DNA of 64,000 nucleotides from Rotaria socialis (GCA_905331475.1 CAJNYU010000041.1:1-64000); one strand, 5' to 3'; positions 12,090-25,070 are shown, numbered from the stretch's first letter. The notes: a model not told the origin generated them from the sequence alone. Numbers and translations: made by a program.

Positions 12090-14829
12090 ATGAATTGTTC
12101 ATCAAGTATGAGTATGTATAACTTTTTGATAATGTTGTTTGTTTTTAATATTTTTCTCTACAGAAGATCGCATTGAGCTGGTCGATTTATCTGATGAGTT
12201 AATTTTAATTATTATGAACAAAGTCAAACCTAAAGTGTTATTGCTTTGTTCTATTATTACTGTTGGTAATAATCGTTTAGAAGAACTTGCACTTGATAAA
12301 TGTCATTCAATTGATTTAACTTTTGATTATTTTCGATCACCATATCAAAATCTTATTCAACGTTTTTATTCACATGTTTTGCCTTGTATCATTAATAATG
12401 TTCAATCATTAACCTTGAACATTCAACATATTCCAAACATTAGTACTTTTGCTGAAAGAAATTCTAATGAAATTCTTCCAAATTTGACACATTTGAAAAT
12501 AATGATGGGTAGAAAACGGTCTATAACAGGCACGCCTTATATATTAGGTAAACTATTATGAAGTATGATTTTTTAAGCTATGATTCGATATCCCTTTAGT
12601 TCAATTTCAGCATATAAAGTTTAAAACATACTTGACAAATATTTACTTGAGAAAGATATAACCGAGCAAATAAAAATATATATATATATTTATACAGTAC
12701 TTTGTTTCCATTTCAACCAATATTATAGTCAAGTTTCCATAAACTTCAGTTGAAGACGAATTTCAATCTCATACTCGTCACAGTGAAATCCAGTAAGTGT
12801 CCAGTTAGGTTGGTTTTATTATGTGCGGATAAGTTTTAATCGACATTGGTTTAGATTTAATTGTTATATTTAACGCATGAATATCAAAATGAGATAAACT
12901 TCCACAGCATAGAAGTTTAGCGTCGAAATTATAATTCTCCGAGACAAATAGAGGATCATTTTACATAAAGTTAGCACAAATTAATGAAAAGTACAAAAGT
13001 ACGCATATTTCTATTAATTAGCGAAAAAACTGATCTCGATGCAAGCCTATTAGAAAACTTATAGTTTGTAGAACAAAGACATCCTCGTCCATGGATGTCT
13101 AAGTCTAATTGGTGTTGGTGAGGAAAGGAGGAAGTGCTAATAAAACTATGAGCATATCCTAAAGAATGGGCCTCTCAGTCATTCAATTCCTTCTCTTAAG
13201 TTTTCAGCGTTCGATAAAAATTCTTTTTGTATAACTTCTAGCGACAGAGTTTAACAGTTGGTATCATAAAAGTACGTTTCCTCGGCGGACATACCAACAA
13301 AGAGATGGGGGAGTAGAGGCTGATCTCAAAAAAAATTTCGCCCGTGCGCGCGATGTACGTCTTTGGACAATTTAGAGAGATGAATAATGAATTTACTACA
13401 TCATTTTCTAAATTTCTTATAAAAACTATAGTTGTTGAAAATATCGAAAATTGAAAAATATTATATTGTAACATTTGTATATATAATTAGGTAACAATCT
13501 TTATGGTATTTCAAGGTATAATCCTCTCTTCTCAAATATACCTCAATTTGTTATTATGGATAAGAGCAAATCTGGTTGCATCCTATCTACACTTCTTTGC
13601 TCATCGGTTATGCGTTCCATTGTATCGTTCGAACTGGATGATGATTGTATTTTACTAAATATATTTAATGGTGATAGTTTATTTTTCCATGAATTAATTC
13701 ATCTAACTCATATCCGAATAACATTATTTCAATTTGACCATTGTATTTGTTTACTTAATCGATTACGCTCACGATTATGTTCGTTCACTGTGAACATTAT
13801 GTTTGTTTCTTTAGCAAATGTTGGGATTTTATCTGAAATTTAATCGGTAAATAATATTTATTAATTTAAAATCTGATTGAAGTTATTGATTTAGATTTCA
13901 TGTCCCAATTCGAAACAATTGTCAATAACAATCTATCGTACTATTACTTACTATGAGGAGTGTTTTCTTCCTGCTCTACAACGTTTATCCAATGTCGAAT
14001 ATTTAACATTATTATTAGTTATTGGTTTCGAAGGAATTTGACCCAACCATTTTATTGATGGATTTGATTTGGAGAAAAATATTATTTCATATATGCCTTA
14101 TTTACATCAATTTCATTTTCCTATTCGTTCAATATTAAAAAACCTTCTCATGTAGAAATCGATACGCTTCGTCAAAGTTTTATTAAACATCAACAACAAT
14201 CTGTTGATTGTGTAATCGATTATTTCAGTGATAAATATGATCAATGTCAAATCTATTCACTTCCATTTATAGGTACTCGTCTTGATTTTATTTCAAATCG
14301 ATTTCCACTCTTTGATACTAATAGGACATTCGCAATGGTTACCAAGTCGTTACTTTTCGATGATATTCAACCGTTCGAAAGTGATTTCTTTGAACATGTC
14401 TCTCAAGCTTTACCTCAGCTTAGAACACTCGACGTACTCAATGGGCTTGAACAACAAGAGAAAATAAAAACAACGACAAATAATCTTGAATTTACTAATT
14501 TAATTACTCGGGTTTTATTCGACATTCATTTGGATTACGCTAAACAATTGCTTTGTCGAACTCATCGTCCTTGTCTAGTTGAACTTGCTATTGATAATGA
14601 TATATTATTAAAAATAATCACTCAAGATCAACAACAAACAAAAGATAATTGTTCTAGAGTAGAAACTCTACGAACTTGGAAACCATTGTATCATTCAGCA
14701 GATGTACTGCAAGACTTTTCCACCGTATTCCTATGTCAAACATCCGGACGAAGAAAAGATGAAAAATCAATGATTTATGTAAAAGTATCAACTATTTCTT
14801 TTATTACAATTTTTCTAAGAGTCAACTGA
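12090..14829 (+). pseudogene. Broken F-box-like protein gene
   Basis: F-box proteins recruit substrates to SCF ubiquitin ligases; in bdelloids there is a large family with an N-terminal F-box-like motif and a leucine-rich body. A short first exon (12090-12105, MNCSSS) joins 12164-12547 (VDLSDELILIIMNKV, the F-box-like motif, then LEELALDKCHSIDLT). A 943-bp intron precedes 13491 onward (GNNLYGIS). Lesions follow: a stop TAA at 13841-13843 unless an intron removes it, an in-frame TGA at 14039-14041, and a frameshift in the A run 14137-14142. Beyond that the C-terminal part stays open to 14829 (QQSVDCVIDYFSDKYDQCQI, ALPQLRTLDVLN) and aligns with the intact gene at 58837-60937. I infer a decayed copy. 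The homopolymer frameshift alone could be a sequencing error; the TGA is less easily explained that way. Confidence 0.72.
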
Positions 14830-17265
14830 ATAGAACTATTGTAAAGATCTGTACTGATTTAAATATAAGGCCAAGAAAAATTAGTTTTTATTTTGTCAGA
14901 TAAATAGGAGAAGAAAACATTAATCTTATCGCTTATTTCATTAATGATATATGAGATGATTTTTAGTAATGCAAGACAAGAATCAATTGGCTATGAATAA
15001 TAATTGAAGTCTGGTGGGAGAAAAATCCATGGATTTTTCTCGTGACAATTACAAAATGTTCATTTGCATTTATACATCATTTCATGTCGTGGATTTCAAT
15101 CGTTTATATTTTAATAAAATAAAGCAAATATTTGAATATTTTAGCTTCTGCGAACAATTAAATATGAGAAGATTAGCTAAAATATGTTTCGGGCGTAAAA
15201 TTTAAAAAATATCGAAATAGTCCAATTCATGCACTACTAGATTCAAGGACGAAAACGCAATGTAAATTATATGAGCATTGCTTGAGATATGACATAGCAA
15301 TCTATCTTTTTGTAATGCTAAAGTCTTGCTGAATCGCTTATGCAAATCACGATTGTGTAGGACTGAATCGATGCAATATTCGTTAGATATCGATAGAAAA
15401 AGTTTGTTATTTTCAAAGTTTGTTTAAACAAATTTTGATAGACGAAAAGATTGACATTGCACTGGTTAATTTGCAGCGGTTTTTAAAACGAATATTGATG
15501 ATGTCAGATCAAAAAGTGCTTTTTGAGCGTTCCAAAAAGGAAAAATGCTCAAGATCTCTTATTATTCGACTAATTTTGAAAAAACTCTGGTATACCTAAT
15601 CAGCACGCACACTGCTTTATCCACGTATAAAGATTGTAAATAAAATAAATACAAATATATATATATACGCATATCTACATATATAATGTTCAGTGTGGGC
15701 TTGTGTTGGGTCAAAGGTTCAGTGTTAAAGATCGTAAGGTTATAAATGGATAAGACTAGAGGGGGAGGAGTTAAAGCTACAATAGTATAAGGTTATAAGG
15801 TTTATCTCTCTATATATAATGCGAAGTGTCTGACTGTTTGTTATTGGGTCAAGATTGAAACATAGATATGAAACTTTACAGAAAAAAAACAGCCATGCAA
15901 TATGTACGAAATCTCTCTAGTATATATTTTGTGACCGAAGTTAGAATTCAGTCCAATTCTAACTTCGGCCACAACATATGTATACAGTCCTGGACAATAT
16001 TTTTTGGAGGATTTTGTTTTGCGTATAACTCCCTCATAGTGTTGTCTTTTGACGAGTGGTTTTCGTCAAAAGTACAGTTCATGTCGATATGATGTCCACA
16101 GAAAATCTCAACCCTCTACGTTGAATTATAGTGAAACTGGACGTATAATAAATTGTATGACTCAACTTTCGCTCAACGACTTGTTTTGGACGATCTTCTA
16201 AATTGAATTATTCTCTTCACATAAATTAGAAACAATTGAATTGACATAAACAGAAAGAGAGGAAGACGAGCTACTTTTCGGTATCAAGACTTTTTTTAAA
16301 TAATTTTTCTATGAGATTTTATGATACCAATGAAATCTACTGTCTTGAGTTAGATCGATTAGCTATCAACAAAAATTTTTATCAAGATAGATTACAATTA
16401 AATTTATAATTTTAACAAATGAGTATGAAATGTGTTAATAAAATAGTCAGTATTTCAGAATGATGGATACACCTTGCTTAAGTAGGCTCTAATAAGGACC
16501 TCGAATTCACTAGACTACTATAATCTTGCTTACTCTATATTTAGAAATCGTAGATCATTATTTTTTCTTATCTTTGAGTGTCTTGAATAAATATTTTTTT
16601 CTTTCAGTATAAGACCAATTAATTTCATCAAAGCCAATTGATGTTTAAATATATCTGAATTCATTAATAGAGTTCTTACAGTTGACTTCCATGTTACTTG
16701 TTAACGACATGTTGATATTTTTATCCTTATTATTTACCTAAATTCACAAATCTAATTGTTTTGGTGGAATTACTAATAGTGCAAATATTTTATCGTAGAA
16801 TTTAACAAGAAACAACTAAGACAAAATAATGCATCTAACGTGGCTTCGTGTATGATTCATTAGAAGTTTTTCTTCTCTTGTTTATCCTTGAGATCTAGAT
16901 TCAATTTAATAAAGCCAACACTGATTACTTTTGTTATTCATTACGTTTAACTTCATGTTCCCGTAAGTATTTTGTTATTTACGATGAACTTAATAAAAAA
17001 AAATGAGAAGCAATCATGTGACCAATTACTTCTTCTCATAGTTTGAGAAAATAGAACCTATAACAAAGTTTCCTTTGATGGTAAGACAAAAACACAAAAT
17101 ATACTCATGTTTTCTGCTCTATAAGCATCTATGATCTGGATAAAGTGTTTTTTTTCCACCGAGAACGTCTTCGATTATATATTTCGCTCCTTTGATGTTG
17201 ATCGTAGTGTTCTTCTATCTTTTGAGATCACTTTACTGAGTTTTCTTAATCAAGAGATTTTACTT
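14830..17265. other. Intergenic with diverged repeat motifs and one hairpin
   Basis: No gene recognised. Two similar stretches near 15680-15720 and 15815-15860 share a TATATAATG...GTGT...TTGGGTCAA pattern, suggesting a degenerate repeat about 130 bp apart. The strong hairpin at 15929-15974 lies just after them. Confidence 0.45.
15929..15974. repeat. Inverted repeat (20-bp arms, 6-nt loop)
   Basis: Arms 15929-15948 and 15955-15974 are reverse complements with one mismatch that would be a G-U pair in RNA (GACCGAAG against CTTCGGCC). Weaker pairing continues outward through GTATATAT and ATATGTATAC. It could be the core of a small foldback element or a transcribed hairpin. Nothing in the flanks settles which. 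Confidence 0.7.
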
Positions 17266-18110
17266 AGCATGCGGTGCAAAAGTCTTTGCAATAATGTCAC
17301 ACGCTGTTAGACCATGTTGGAGACTTCTAGTTCAGGTGATTTTTTTTCTTGTTGGAAAGAGCCGTGTCTGAACTTCAAATTGTGTGTCAAACATATTTTT
17401 CTAGGACAAATCTGGAAATGAGGAAAGGCAAAAACTAAACGTATGAAAAAAAGTTCTTGCAACTTCACCATCCAGCAGTATCATTTTCTATTTCTATTGA
17501 ATTCTTTTAAAGTGAAACAGAGAATGAATAAATCACCATCAATGATGATTTTTGTAGCATAAAGGATGCTCTTTCCAATGGTTTATTGAAAGTTAAATTT
17601 AGTGTTAGTTTTTATACTGAAATATTGCTTTTTTCGAGAGAGCCTGATAAATTTGGTCATTCTCACAATGTAACCATTTTGAAACTGCAAAAGATATTTG
17701 TTAAGTTATTTTTGCTGTCAAGCTTCTAAGGTCTGATATATTTCGTATAAATAAAGCGAAAAAATAGAGTTCATGCATGATTCCTAGTAGATATTCTTGA
17801 AATCTTCCACAAGCTGGTATCGATAGAGCTTTTGAAACTCTACATTGTGGTTTATATTTTGTTAAAATTCTACTCATGTAGTTTAAGATGTTTTTGAAAC
17901 ACCAATTTTTCCAGGTTGCAAAAACTTTTTTCGATGCGTTTAGTTTTTGGCTTTTCCTCATTTCCAGATTAGTCCGACAAAAATGTTTGGCAAAAAAATT
18001 GAAGTTCACACACTGCTCTTTCCAACAAGAAACAAGTCAACTGAATTAGAAGTCTCCAACATGGTCTAACAGTGTTTGACATTATTCCAAAGATTTTGGC
18101 ACCGCATGCT
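17266..18110. repeat. Long inverted repeat (two arms of about 190-200 bp)
   Basis: The stretch 17266-17464 reappears on the opposite strand at 17922-18110, roughly 85 percent identical by eye, with a 457-bp spacer. Well conserved blocks include TTAGACCATGTTGGAGACTT, TTTCTTGTTGGAAAGAG and ATCTGGAAATGAGGAAA. The arms have no recognisable protein match. This may be a foldback transposon or two opposed copies of one repeat; a transcript would form a long double-stranded hairpin. The hAT relic begins 165 bp further right. Confidence 0.75.
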
Positions 18111-18282
18111 ATTATACGTGAATGAAATTTTGAGATTTTCTGAAAAAAATCGACTTCTTTCAGTAGCATACGATTGACAATTTATATGTTGTTAGTATCT
18201 AAGACTGCACAAAAGAGTTGATATCTATCAATGGGTATGAGTAAGAACAGTGAATTTTTGAAAAGATTATCTGAGAAAGCTC

Positions 18283-19115
18283 TAAGGATGGGCGAGTCCG
18301 AATCATGACTCGGGTTCGAGAATTTAGTAAAGATGACTCGACTGTTTGCCTCGAATAATTGATTCAAAAAAATTCATTTTTTCATTAAAAAAGAATTTCA
18401 TTTTGATAAAATTAAACACGCATGTGTTCACAACTTTCGTTCTAATCGAATATATTTCATTTGAAAGAATTTCTAAGAGATTTTTTTCTATATCTATGTA
18501 TTTATATGCTCAGAAAAAGATCGTCTTAATGGAGTATTGGATAAAATTTGTTTCCTCTTGTTTTGATGGGTGTACGTGTTTATATATGAAAATAAAAAAT
18601 TCTTACTGCCAACGCTACAATTTGGTTCAAACAAAAATAGCAATGTCATTTTCAAAAAAGGAAATTCACATCCTCGTCTTAAAAATCTTGCTAGAAAAAA
18701 TATGTGTGTGCCAGCTACATCTGCACCAATTGAACGTGTCTTTTCTCAAAGTGGTCTTCTACTGAGACCGAATCGTTCGCGTTTTACAGAAAATAATATC
18801 TGTGTTTTAACATCTTTGAAATGCAATAAGATATTAATTTGAATGTAACTAAATAAGTTTTTTTTGTAAGATTTAAATTAAGTTATTGTTTTTTTAAAAA
18901 CGCAGTTTTTTCGTAATATTGAACTGTATCAAAACAAGAGTTGATTTTAATATTATCGTTTTTTTTCTTTAATCTGGAATAGTTGTTTTTACATATTGTA
19001 GAATGAAAACTTGCTGTTAAAGTCTTTGGTATTAGTAAAATGAAAAAAAGCCTGCTAAGAATAATTTGACTAGACTCGACTCGACTCGAAAAAAGGCTTG
19101 ACTCGTCCATTCCTG
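18283..19115 (+). mobile_element. Short hAT transposon relic with TIRs and 8-bp target duplication
   Basis: Left end TAAGGATGGGCGAGTC (18283-18298) and right end CAGGAATGGACGAGTC (reverse complement of 19100-19115) match at 12 of 16 positions and follow the GGATGGGC-type hAT terminus. The flanks are GAAAGCTC (18275-18282) and GAAAGCTG (19116-19123), an 8-bp target duplication with one change; 8 bp is the hAT standard. Both subterminal regions carry repeated GACTCG motifs. Inside is the C-terminal piece of a hAT transposase. At 833 bp this is far too short for an autonomous element, so it is an internally deleted, inactive copy. Confidence 0.85.
18570..18842 (+). pseudogene. hAT transposase C-terminal (hATC dimerisation) remnant
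   Basis: The frame ends with HPRLKNLARKNMCVPATSAP, then IERVFSQSGLLLRPNRSRFTE, NNICVLTSLKCN and a stop. This is the hATC dimerisation motif of hAT transposases (a PATSAPSERVFS-like core followed by R..R..L...). The upstream RNase-H-like catalytic part and the BED zinc finger are missing; residues before HPRL are only weakly family-like. It cannot encode an active transposase. Confidence 0.85.
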
Positions 19116-19123
19116 GAAAGCTG

Positions 19124-19924
19124 AACAGTCAAAAATAGATCTGATAAATTTTTTCACGATTCAATCTAAGCTATGTGCGTTCTTTAAACGCGCATCCCTT
19201 CCCACTTACTCTTTTATTTATAGATACCTGTTGTAAGAAACATAATGACAAATGTAGAAGAGTACTCACATGAGTAAATACAAATCCTTCTTTTCAAACT
19301 TATACACTTGTAACTTCATTTGCATCTCAGAACGAAACCCTACTGAAACTCTGTCAGCAAATCAAATTTAGAACACATCAATCAAAATATATATCAATCA
19401 AGTAGTGATGACTCATTATTTGGCGACTATCAAATAATTTGTCTTTCAAAAAATAAACCAATGATATAATATTGTTCATGTTTTTATTTTTCATTATCAA
19501 ATTTCATTATTTGATTTGTTCTTAATATTAAAAAAGATGTCGCTAATATCACACTAAAATAAGCACAAAGGCCTCTATACATAATGAGTGTCAATAAAAA
19601 TCATGATGGCTGTTGATTCTCAACATTTCCAATGTAAAATATGGATAATGAAGTTGGATCAGCTGGAATTTCTTTTGTCAAAAGATCGTTAATTACGAGT
19701 ATTGTTTATTCACTTTAGATCCTCTTCACCAGTGAAAAACGAACGTTGCCATTTCATTTCTTTGTTCATATTTCAAATTGAATAATATCAAAACAAAAGC
19801 AAAATCAATCAACATTTACTAATTTTATTTTCCTTTTCCTGCATTTTAATTAATTGAAATTCAACGTTGATTTAATAAAAAAAAGAAAAACTACGAAGTA
19901 TATCCTTTTGTGCCTTTGGACAAA
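19124..19924. other. Intergenic, no gene seen
   Basis: AT-rich DNA between the hAT relic and the next gene, presumably containing that gene's promoter and 5' UTR. No distinct TATA box or repeat was identified. Confidence 0.5.
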
Positions 19925-22107
19925 ATGGCAGCCGGTACACATATGGCTGCAACACAACAAGCAGCTGATGATCAAGCATCTTCTCTCTATTTTTCTGGTA
20001 TATGTCAAACAATATCAGTCAAATGTCAACATAGAAATGAAAATGGTTTATTAACATGTTCAAGAAATCTTTATGTTTCTTGTAAGATTTTTGTTAGTTG
20101 AATTCATGTATTTTAATTCAATGTATATTCTAGGTCCGCATTGTCATCTATTACTTTGTATTGATCATATACATGAACACGAAAACCTATTGAGATATGA
20201 AATCGAACAATTAATTAATGGTAAATAGAAGATTACGCTCTTAGTTTTCTTAGCTTATTTTATTTTTTTAATATAAATAGAAACGAATATAGTCAAAGCA
20301 AATATTCGTGCATTATTGACAACATCTCAGCAGCAACCAACATCAACAACAGCACAAGTACTAGATGAAAAACAACGTACACTATGCGAATTACTTGAAC
20401 GATGGGCTACAGTTGGAAAAATTTCTATGTCACAAGCAGCACTTATACAACATCAATGCGGTTATATTAGTCAAACAACTCAACAACAAGCTGCAGCAGC
20501 ATCAACGGCTGCAGCTGCTGCTGCTGCACTTGCTGTTGGCACAACAAATCATCACGTAGCTCATCATCCTTTACCTGCGCAACAAAATGGTACTGTTGCA
20601 ACTAATCCAAATAAACTCCCATCACATCATCAACCACACCATACAAGTACTGCACACGCTAATCATCATCAAACTAATTCACATCATCAAGATCGATCAT
20701 CACAACAATTGGCAGTTAATGCTGTTAAAAAACGACGAAGTGGCAAAAATAAAATTGTGACTTTATTAATGAAAAATGCTGAAGGAGAATATGAATGTGT
20801 AAGTTCTTTAAACAGCGATTCAGTCTACAAATGTTCGATCATAGATACTTTTTAATCAAAAAAAAAAAAAAATTCTTTTCGTTAGTAAGAACAAATCGAG
20901 ACAACAAACAAATCCACAATCATCATCAACATTTGTTTTTTTATTTCATTTTTTTGCAAAAAAAAATTAGTCTTTCTTGCCATGCATCGCTTCGTATTAA
21001 ATAGGATCAACATTTTTCAATATACGTTAGGAAATCATATTCGTCTTTTAGTTATTTTCTTATGTTTACAATGAAATATTAAGTTACAATTGAATGCAAA
21101 AAAGAATAGTAAATAAAAATTGTGTATGTAGAAATGTAGATTCTTTTTTGAAGATATCAGAATAAAGTTGAAGTCAACATAAAAAAGAATTATATAGATT
21201 ACGTTTATTCGAGTTATCTTTCGTTTAGAGAAAAGAAAACAGAGGAGTTTGATCAAAAATGAACAGATCAAACAAAAATAGCGCTTACTTTAGGTATGAA
21301 GAGTTCTCTAGCGTTTGAGCAAACAGTTTGATATCTTCCGTACGACTAATAATAGTTGAAGCCGTTAGATAGAGGATTCAAGACAAACAGCCATCAGCAA
21401 CGTGACAAAAATGATTCCAGAGCTGGTAGTCGTAGCTTTTGAGCACACTATCAAACATCGTGATTTCTTTTTTTGAAATTAGTGGAAATTATAAATTCAA
21501 TATAGGAGAGTATTCATCAATAACTGTGTCCGGTAGGAATATAAAAGTAGATGTTAAGATCATATAGATTTCTGCAAGCTAGAGCAAGAGGATGAAAACT
21601 GATATAGAGTAGGATATACAGTAGAAAGAAGTCTTATTTTAAAAGACTCTAAAACCATGAACTAGGTAATATTTAGTTCGAGAGAAATGTCTCTTATATT
21701 TTCGTTACTAACGGAGTCTTCTAAAATACTATAATAAACATTTCAGAAATTTTGACTTCTCAAGGACAAGAAAGTTCTGATCACCTATATTTAAATCTAA
21801 AATTTGTATAACAGCTTGTACAACAACACATTCACAAGTTCTATTGTTTTCTTATGGATGACTCCGTATGATATGTTCTAATGAAATATTATACGAAAGA
21901 ACTAATCTACTCAATTTTCCTATTTCATTTGAACTTCTCTAATAATAATCTGAAGATGAAATGAACTTTTGCACATTATATATTGTTTTTGTTTAGCCAA
22001 ATATTCAATGTCGAAAATCGCTTAAATGTCAAGGAATAACGGCGCATGTAAAAGCCTGTGCTGTTGATTGGCTTAAAGAAAATGGGCAGTATCTTAATCT
22101 AAACTAA
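19925..22107 (+). CDS. Cys/His-rich protein with Ala-, Gln- and His-rich middle, unknown function
   Basis: Four exons (19925-20081, 20134-20220, 20281-20798, 21997-22107) join in phase to about 290 residues; the last intron is about 1.2 kb. The N-terminal third has closely spaced metal-ligand candidates (SVKCQHRNENGLLTC, then SCPHCHLLLCIDHIHEHE). The middle is low complexity: Gln-rich, a poly-Ala block, then a His/Gln/Ser/Thr-rich stretch ending in a basic patch (VKKRRSGKNK). The C-terminal exon adds CPNIQCRKSLKCQ and HVKAC, again zinc-finger-like spacing. These ends suggest a zinc-binding nuclear protein, but I do not recognise the family. The start at 19925 fits a Kozak-like A three bases upstream; a later ATG at 19943 is possible. 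Confidence 0.75.
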
Positions 22108-24658
22108 TCATTATCTTCAACAGACAACGAAACGAGAGAAAAAAGAAAGAGACAAACAGAATAATGCTTTTGCTTTTCTTCTTTTTTTTTTAAAAATAGT
22201 TCGCGTATATTTCTCCACATGTAATTGATGATCACTGTAGTTTGTCTCTGTAAATAAATTCTTTTCTCTATATGTTTATGTGAGTATATCGTTTAACTTG
22301 TACACATTGACTCTATCTTTGTCTAGTTTATTCCTATTATAAACTTCAACACTGATATGTATTTCGAAAAATAAGACAAGAAAAAAAATCGAAACTTATC
22401 ATTTCATATTTGTCTCTCTTTTTTTCTCTTTTTTTCGTTTATTTGTTTGCGTATGTGTATCCTCTGTAATCCCTTGTTCTCTCTCAACTTACAGATATAT
22501 GTATAAGGCCGAAATGAGAGAAAATGTCTTCTTCTTTTCTTTTCTTTTTGTGTGTGTTTCTGTTGTAACAAAGTTTTCTTTTCGTATTTCTTTCGAATGC
22601 AACAGACAAAAAGCAAAAACAAAGAAAGTTTTTTGGTTCATTTTTTTCTAGATTTTGTTTTTTGATAATAAAAATGGCAAGAACGACAAGTGCAATAGTT
22701 TATTTAAGTGACGATGAAATAGAACATTTTACACTCACGCTTTGGTCAAACACTCGAACAATGTTCTAAGAGTTATTTCCGCCGGAGAAAACAATATTTG
22801 CACGTGTAAAATATTTAGTCATGCAAGTTTTGATAAAAAAAAATCATATCAACTTATCAACTTTAAATTAGTTTTATTGCATTGAATGCATTCGATTATT
22901 ATAAGTTAATATCGATTGAATAAAAAGAAAAAGTCATTGATCAACAGAAAAACTTCAAATCAAGAAGAGTTTAAAGATGGACGATAGATTATTTATTGAG
23001 AAAATAAAATGATTTTTGTCAAGATGTGTTTTTGCTAGATGAATATATTCTAGCAGCGTAACTCGCTCAGTATTTGTTAAACGCTATAAAAGTATTATAC
23101 TGGAGAAATAAAAGTTCATCCTACAAAATGTTTACATTTGATTTTGTAGACGATCGAACCGTTTTCTATTGATCAGATATGAATCGACTTTTGAATATAA
23201 GATCTTTTCCTGCCTATATATTCATTTTCTGGATTTCAACAAATAGCAGAAAAAAATAAAAGTAATACTGGCATATTGCTTGGAATGTTCATCTCACAGA
23301 AGAAGAAAGTAACGGCAATAATATTTAATTTACGAACGACTTTATTAGTTTGTTATTTACACTAATTGAAACATTACAAAAATGACTATGGCATCGTCGA
23401 GATGCAGAACATATCTTTAAAAAAAGCTAACGAGTCTTTTTTTCAAACTTATATTTTGTAGAAATTCTTTCAAAATCATAGAAAATAAAATCGAATCCGA
23501 GAGACATGAATCAGAATCAAACAATGAGACTAGTTAATATTGGCTTCACTAAGCAACAAGCCTTAGAACAAACGAAATTAGTAAGAAAAGTTACAAAAAG
23601 AATTCACTTTTGTAGAAGTTTGTTACGCTGTTTTGAAAAAATGATATTTAGATACTGTTATCGATTTTTAACTCAAAAAAGTACTGATAACATTGGAAAA
23701 CGAAACAGATTGAAACACTCAACCTATATTCACAAAGCGATCCATTCCGTATCATTTCGAGTCATAAAAAAAATTTCTTTTTAATCAATGTATCTTTTTC
23801 TCTCAAGCAGTCTATTCAATCATTACAAGAAAGAGACTGTATCTATAATGATATAAGAAACGTTTTACTTATATGTGTGTGTGAATGATAGAAATTTAGC
23901 TGTATGGAAAAAAATCTTTATTTTTCATTTATATTTATTAATAAATTTTTAATATCAATACCTTATTACTGATGAAGAACAATAGAAGAATATAATTGAT
24001 GTTAATAATGAACGAGAATTTCTTCCAAATTAAATTATACTTCGAGGTATTGTAAAAAATTTCAATATTCAACGAGCACTAAATAGCCCAAAGATATTTT
24101 TAAGTAATTAGATTTTTTAATTATAATCATTAATATTGTTTGAATGAACACCTTTCATATGGCTATGCTGCAATTATATGAAAATCCAAAGTCAGTATCA
24201 GTTTATTTAAATGTTTTTGAAATAGAAGATATGTTGCTATTGATTATTGTACTGAACGATATTCCATGAATACATCAAACAGTAATAAACTAAATAAGGG
24301 TTATCAAGATAAGTATTGGCCTACAACAACGACGAGAATAATACTGATTAAAATGGTGTATTTTTATCTTTTGCCTGTTCGGACTATAAGAAAAACAAAT
24401 AACAACATATTCTGGCAGAAGAATTGCATTGACTTGTGCAAGAACAATATTTCTGACATATGGCGAAGGAAAAATGAAAAAGTTTAGATTAGTTTTGCTT
24501 GCTTTTTTCTTCGTGCAAATAACTATCGCGTATCAGGTGAGTCTTTAGTGCCATACGAATTATTTTTGTTTTTTCTTCTTATAATCAGTCAATTGAAAAA
24601 TAAAGTAAAACGGAAGAGACATTGCTGCTTTTCGCATTTTTCTTTTTGTAGTTTTAAG
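22108..24658. other. Intergenic, possibly with a decayed coding fragment
   Basis: Mostly AT-rich DNA with pyrimidine tracts near 22400-22600. Around 24020-24090 a short frame reads like NEREFLPN then IILRGIVKNFNIQRALN, interrupted by stops, and may be a remnant of a lost gene. I cannot assign it. Confidence 0.35.
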
Positions 24659-25070
24659 ATGACTAAAAAATCATCGTCCATATCATCAATAAGTAATAGA
24701 ACATTTGTTCTGGAACTTGGTCGAGATGTTCGTTTCAAAGCTAAACAAGAATTGGTGAATTATTTACGTGAACAAAATGCGCATATTTCATATATTTTAA
24801 CAGCTAGTGTATGCTTTGAATAATTTCCATGTTGAATATAGTTCAATTGATATTTATCTAGGCTGATTATGTTTTGGTTTCAAATGATGCTGATACATAT
24901 AAAACTCGTCGAGCAAAACAGCTCGGTATACCATTAATCAATTTTGAATATATTTATGCGTATCGTGATGCATCCAAAGAAAATCAACCGATTGATCTTA
25001 AACGATTTATTGTAACATCAGCAGAAGATAAAGAGAATTTTCTAAAAAAATGGTAGTCTACCAGTTACAG
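24659..25070 (+). other. PARP4: PARP4 BRCT domain exons
   Basis: Exons 24659-24808 and 24862-25070. The reading is FVLELGRDVRFKAKQELVNY, then ADYVLVSNDADTYKTRRAKQ, LGIPLINFEYIYAYRDA, a BRCT fold with the usual LG.P.....Y. motif near its end. The frame breaks at the A7 run 25044-25050: one A fewer restores a path through NGSLPVTG to the donor at 25071. The start ATG follows directly on an AG that could itself be a splice or trans-splice acceptor. Confidence 0.7.

Noticed and set aside
17701..18169. Minus-strand frames within the inverted repeat
   Set aside because: They match no family, are disrupted in the other arm, and follow repeat boundaries rather than exon boundaries.
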